Of a stretch of DNA of 64,000 bases, positions 60,601-64,000 are shown piece by piece. The stretch spans positions 62,001 through 126,000 of the forward strand of contig CASIAP010000010.1 of the NCBI GenBank assembly GCA_949372645.1. The letters are read 5' to 3'. The number at the start of each line of letters is the position of its first letter. Within the stretch, counting starts at the first letter, position 1. Origin of the DNA: Candidatus Poseidoniaceae archaeon (lineage in GTDB: Archaea > Thermoplasmatota > Poseidoniia > Poseidoniales > Poseidoniaceae). Position numbers and translations under genes: made by a program. The notes beneath the pieces were generated by a model. It had not been told where the DNA came from. It saw nothing but the letters and a program-made list of their open reading frames with translations, and ran no database searches.

Positions 60601-62380
60601 TTTAATTGTCATCAGCAGTAACAGTAATGCCAACATCACTCTCAAAAATTCACACATGTATGATGCAGGAAATGGATGCATCAAGGCATTCCCATCATCG
60701 AGTCATTTGACCCTCACCCAAGTCACCCTCGAATCATGTAATGGCATTGGGGTATGGGCTCGCCAAACATCCCTGAATTTCGATACGATAGTAGTCGGAG
60801 AAGATGTATCGGACGGATTTGATTTCACTGCAGTAACAGGGGCACTGGCGAACGTCGATGCATCCATGTTCAATGGTGCAGGAAATATCCTCGCTCTAGA
60901 TTCAATTGATGGAGACTTTACAGTTTCTAATTTGAACGGAACAGTCGGGGCAGCTGCCGGGATTACCGTGGCAAACAGCCGAGCGATTCTGATGAACCAT
61001 ATCCGACTCACCGGATCGCCAGGACTTGATTTTGATAATTCAGCAGGAATGCTTCATGACGTTATATTGAACGGCCCGGGGTCAGGAACTGCATTCATCA
61101 GCCACCATGGTCGCGCCTCTGGCTCACTCATCATCGAAGACTTGGTTGCTTTTTCATATTCAGTTGGCATTGATTTACACGGAGACGGCGGCGATGGCTC
61201 AATTGCTCCATTGATTGCCCGTAACCCCGATATTTTCGCCCCTACAGTACTCTCTTCAGAGAATTATCCCGCTCGTCTTGAAGGCGGCACCACCACTGGA
61301 GTTGTTGCTGCTTCAGGAGCGATTCTCATCGACCTCATTGATACATCGACAGAAAACCCTTCGATGTATGATGGTGCAGAATTGCGGACTTGGAAGACAT
61401 TCACACTCAATGCTGAACTGAATGGAGCGCTCCATGATGTTGAATTCACAATCAACACCCTCGGTCTTGAACCTTCCTTTTCAACATCAGTGTATGGTAA
61501 TTCCCTGCTCATCGAGATACCGGTATCATATGCGGGCAACCAAACAAATTCCGTACTCACATCCTTCACCGTAACCACTCAGGCAGCTGACCTTCCAGAT
61601 ACCATCCATATTACGAATTACTCAGAGACAACATCTGCACTCATTGAAATTACACTGCTTTCGAACAATCCACCAACTGTTGAGATTACTGAACCGTATT
61701 CTGGTGAACGGGTGATGGAATCTATGCCTTTACTTGCAGCAGCTGAACTTTCAGATGATTTAGACGCAATACAGGATTTGACCTTTGAATGGATCATCAG
61801 TGATTCCAGTGGTGATGTAGAGATGCGTGGGCCGAATGAACCACAATTCAACATTACCGATTTAACATACGGATTGTACGTGCTTGAACTGCGAGTAACG
61901 GACACACTCGGTGCAACATCAAGCGACGCAGTCGACTTCGAAGTGACTGAACTTGACAGTGATGGAGATTGGACCAATACCTGTATTTTCACATTGAATA
62001 CCGGCGTGTGGTTCGATAACACCATTGGTTATTCTTGCGGTCCAGACAGTGAAGACGTCGACGATGATAACGACGGACACCCAGACAGTAGAGACGCATG
62101 GTCATTTGACCCATGCGCCTGGCAAAACACTGACGGAGATGAAAAACCTGACGTCATCAATTGTCCTGAAGGAAAAACGACCTCTCTTATTGAAGATCAA
62201 GACGATGATGGTAACGGCGTACTTGATACATTGGAAGCAACAAGTGACAGCGCAAGTGGCGATTTCTCAACAGGCACGTTATTGCTGATTGTTCTCCTTC
62301 TTGCAGGCATTGGCCTTTTCATGGCGAGAGTGAAGCGCGGTGGTGGCGAACTTGGCCCGATTAACGAGAAACATCTTTGA
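57686..62380 (+). CDS. Secreted beta-helix-like surface protein with PKD-like and Ca-binding modules
   Basis: This 1564-residue protein has a signal peptide at about residues 1-28 (MRTVRALGLAILLLLTPLSL). A long central region follows that alternates short beta strands with Asn/Ser/Gly turns, as in right-handed parallel beta-helix proteins (GNVTVMNGSTLTLSPGTTVD, ISGENIALLVDAADSDDLTI and many similar). A carboxypeptidase-regulatory-like segment lies near 785-800. A PKD/cadherin-like domain lies near 1325-1425 (PPTVEITEPYSGERVMESMP, then LYVLELRVTDTLGATSSDAV). An acidic DDDNDGHPDSRD motif sits near 1455. A membrane helix near 1535-1553 and a short tail finish it. It is probably an adhesin or polysaccharide-binding surface protein; enzymatic residues are not apparent. 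A short membrane protein follows after 3 bases. Confidence 0.8.
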   Translation: MRTVRALGLAILLLLTPLSLLATPAMATDSSVSSDTTWSGAVILPGNVTVMNGSTLTLSPGTTVDGGDGYWIRVEGTLHASQTDFFSNQTPLTSGSHGAGLWTGIHIATKGHAVLNEVTIENAKTAIKVEGQLSAHKVTIRDAYIGINVIGSAEVESLTAQHIDYEVVRNSGDLNLSTGIFSDIAGGLWSTGTSTVDTVTISQAGTGLRSSSGTLSATGIGFFDTTVAIASQQGASTTVESISGENIALLVDAADSDDLTISNGAVSGHRLLLANGASAFSMNDLEFEGSLSESLPIVDQRCTGTCSWNDITVSNITNGFILSGSGNHSISSLNLSATERGIEGTGTGQITLGFINLTAGTKGIEFRNPDSTLNEVSVDMMSSNTSIAYDLLDGDHHWTSVSASKTYANQDTTSIALNAWYANIVFTSFSTLHFGNGVQANHAEISGSSFTVQDGKGVGIHLEHSSFTADALHTRAYSDGVILDKSSQLHVSDWIAATHTTPLYISTSSTATIRDFQPQNTPTSSSDALGDGTLIYGGSTTASISVSSASYLKETPVTFSDLSGNPVQAMISVHGFSMQSDVNGAATLPLLSSGSSVDVTLAGAGVRVILYGSQMGQSVQVPVIPQGDWTISTGQFVFLGPRPDGSPHVMSGDLTVSSGSGLELSGTSLVLPAGGNADIQGSGELTGSSASLLSDSLTLGFDSVLTQSDGGQGMTIDSNLTWACQTTRSVSNINILGSFLLQPGCKVEMLEGSVEGAVTARTSAELTILSSLQLTVLDKGDPVEGASISIDGAFTTTDANGEVSTTATARHVDDASQTVGGVKNINLQIGSFRDFITWDSSTSFEHKFMASTVTPGSLSNWLVLEAQWSPYFLDGDLAVEALGTLTIDDGVSLRISEGSHISVDGRIDAGAATLSSTGFGSRWGGFIMGGASSTLDLSQTSIVEASPALSVESQGTFIGDGITMARSSGSDPLIVISSNSNANITLKNSHMYDAGNGCIKAFPSSSHLTLTQVTLESCNGIGVWARQTSLNFDTIVVGEDVSDGFDFTAVTGALANVDASMFNGAGNILALDSIDGDFTVSNLNGTVGAAAGITVANSRAILMNHIRLTGSPGLDFDNSAGMLHDVILNGPGSGTAFISHHGRASGSLIIEDLVAFSYSVGIDLHGDGGDGSIAPLIARNPDIFAPTVLSSENYPARLEGGTTTGVVAASGAILIDLIDTSTENPSMYDGAELRTWKTFTLNAELNGALHDVEFTINTLGLEPSFSTSVYGNSLLIEIPVSYAGNQTNSVLTSFTVTTQAADLPDTIHITNYSETTSALIEITLLSNNPPTVEITEPYSGERVMESMPLLAAAELSDDLDAIQDLTFEWIISDSSGDVEMRGPNEPQFNITDLTYGLYVLELRVTDTLGATSSDAVDFEVTELDSDGDWTNTCIFTLNTGVWFDNTIGYSCGPDSEDVDDDNDGHPDSRDAWSFDPCAWQNTDGDEKPDVINCPEGKTTSLIEDQDDDGNGVLDTLEATSDSASGDFSTGTLLLIVLLLAGIGLFMARVKRGGGELGPINEKHL

Positions 62381-62383
62381 GGC

Positions 62384-62962
62384 ATGACGATGGCTGAAAA
62401 CTTGCTTTTGTCTGCAAACATGGTCGCAGCTACAGCGGTTTGTATTCTCGGCCTCATCGTAGCTTGGGACGCCTTTTGGCTGACTCGGCAAAGAAGCGAC
62501 ATCCCCGTACTGGGTGAATTGAAGAATGGCGGTTTCGCTTGGCAGAGTGAAGGGCCGCAAGAAGTTATTCGCCAGTGGGGAAATCTCGCTTCGATGGCTG
62601 CCATGATCGCCCTTCCTTGGGCGCTTATTGGGGCATCAAACACCAGTTATTGGTACGCCATTGTCTGGGACGCTCTCTTGTCTCTTCATATTATTTCATT
62701 ATTAATTCCTAAACGTTATGCCATCACCCGCACACATCTTTTTGCCGACGGTCAGCGGTATGCTTGGCCTCGATTACGACTTGCACGCCGTCAACCGGCC
62801 CGCCGGATAATGCTTTTACGAAAAGGCTGGGGTATTTTCGGGCCTCTGCCATTGGGCGGTGTCCAAAATGACTTGTCAGTGGCCCGTTCTCGCATCGCTT
62901 TGGCGCTTAATACTGATGCTGATTGGCCTCAAAACGGGCGAAAAGATACCGAGGAAGAGTAG
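62384..62962 (+). CDS. Hypothetical multi-helix membrane protein
   Basis: This 192-residue protein has hydrophobic segments at about residues 9-31 (LSANMVAATAVCILGLIVAWD), 68-84 (LASMAAMIALPWALIGA) and 91-108 (YAIVWDALLSLHIISLLIP). A basic, Arg-rich domain follows with YAITRTHLFADGQRYAWPRL, and an acidic end. The Tyr/Trp/Arg-rich segment resembles a bPH-type membrane protein domain in general character, but no family is claimed. It starts 3 bases after the surface gene and precedes the PPC gene by 36 bases, so co-transcription is likely. Confidence 0.7.
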   Translation: MTMAENLLLSANMVAATAVCILGLIVAWDAFWLTRQRSDIPVLGELKNGGFAWQSEGPQEVIRQWGNLASMAAMIALPWALIGASNTSYWYAIVWDALLSLHIISLLIPKRYAITRTHLFADGQRYAWPRLRLARRQPARRIMLLRKGWGIFGPLPLGGVQNDLSVARSRIALALNTDADWPQNGRKDTEEE

Positions 62963-62998
62963 CGTTATTCTCAATAGTCGTCTTGCTTTGGGCGGAAC

Positions 62999-63427
62999 AT
63001 GGAATGGACACGAAGCGGCGACGATGTATTTTTGCGACTTGACCCCGGTGAAGAAATTCACACTTCTATCCGAGCTCTTGCAGATGAAGCGGGTATTGAT
63101 GCTGCGGCAATTACCAGCGGTATTGGCCGAACTCGAATGAACGTGCATGGATTCATGGATGAGTCCCACAAATATCAGCAATGGTCACTCGAAGAAGCCA
63201 GTGAATTGGTAAGTATGCAAGGCAATTTGGCACGCCATGAAGATGGGAGCGCTTTCACACATATTCATGCGACCTTTACAGCAAACGACAACACCGTTCA
63301 TGCTGGACATTTGTTTGAAGCAACCGTTCACGTTGTAGCAGAAATACACTTGAGAATACTTTCTCAAGCCATTATGACGCGCTGTCCAATGGCGAACAGC
63401 GATTTTGTTGCGCTTCGTTTCAGTTGA
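62999..63427 (+). CDS. PPC (DUF296)-domain protein
   Basis: This 142-residue protein is essentially one PPC/DUF296 domain: VFLRLDPGEEIHTSIRALAD, AAITSGIGRTRMNVHG, a SELVSMQGNLA strand, FTHIHATFTANDNTVHAGHL and ATVHVVAEIHLRI. The His residues in THIHA and AGH are in the usual place of the family's metal ligands. In plants the domain partners AT-hook DNA-binding regions; stand-alone prokaryotic versions are trimeric with unknown function. It starts at ATG 62999, 36 bases after the preceding gene, and lies 43 bases before ligA. Confidence 0.85.
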   Translation: MEWTRSGDDVFLRLDPGEEIHTSIRALADEAGIDAAAITSGIGRTRMNVHGFMDESHKYQQWSLEEASELVSMQGNLARHEDGSAFTHIHATFTANDNTVHAGHLFEATVHVVAEIHLRILSQAIMTRCPMANSDFVALRFS

Positions 63428-63455
63428 CCGTAAAGGGAGCCTTAAGAACTCGTGA

Positions 63456-64000
<545 letters not shown>

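Overview
The window looks like part of a marine planktonic euryarchaeal chromosome, most likely Marine Group II (Candidatus Poseidoniales) or a close relative. This is inferred from content and was not tested by any search. The archaeal core is clear: a ribosomal protein L18e-L13-S9-RpoN cluster, archaeal-type DnaG primase, a TCP-1/thermosome-family chaperonin and a PilT-type ATPase with a KH domain. Mixed with it are genes of bacterial type: a bifunctional PurH, PurN, the start of an NAD+-dependent DNA ligase, a CYTH protein and DUF454. A large share of the coding capacity goes to secreted or membrane-anchored acidic proteins with thrombospondin-type-3-like calcium repeats.

Layout. 1-8 kb: a partial unknown gene, an SDR oxidoreductase, a small membrane protein, tRNA-Leu(GAG), an M28 peptidase lipoprotein, a HerA-like ATPase with an unusual domain fusion, a DegT-family aminotransferase and a CYTH protein. 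8-14 kb: a membrane-tethered two-winged-helix regulator flanked by palindromes, a beta-propeller lipoprotein, and an AT-rich two-gene module (RCC1-repeat protein plus a small anchored protein) bracketed by an 11-bp inverted repeat. 14-19 kb: surface proteins, including a beta-propeller/TSP3 protein. 19-23.4 kb: a likely surface-glycan cassette (TupA-like ATP-grasp, DegT aminotransferase, glycosyltransferase, Gfo/Idh oxidoreductase). 23.8-34.8 kb: housekeeping genes (PilT-KH ATPase, divergent chaperonin, purH, purN, a minus-strand cluster with MobA-like and TerB-like proteins, dnaG). 34.8-44.7 kb: a large coiled-coil-like protein, a TPR protein, a frameshifted PQQ-type sugar dehydrogenase, a class I aminotransferase, tRNA-Cys and a GNAT acetyltransferase. 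45-55.4 kb: two TSP3-type surface proteins, one with a very long Gly-Gln repeat and one of 2629 residues; their upstream regions share a promoter-like block. 55.3-57.6 kb: the ribosomal/RNA polymerase cluster and tRNA-Pro. 57.7-64 kb: a 1564-residue beta-helix-like surface protein, a membrane protein, a PPC/DUF296 protein and ligA, cut by the window edge.

How the parts fit. The surface proteins, the glycan cassette, the secreted peptidase and the propeller proteins suggest a cell that invests heavily in its envelope and in handling extracellular polymers. The most distinctive observations are a DUF3565 - HerA-like ATPase - membrane-domain fusion, the AT-rich RCC1 module with inverted-repeat flanks, the Gly-Gln repeat protein with a structured upstream region, and spaced GGTGAA half-sites in front of the membrane-bound regulator. 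I found no rRNA genes, CRISPR array, transposase, integrase or replication origin.
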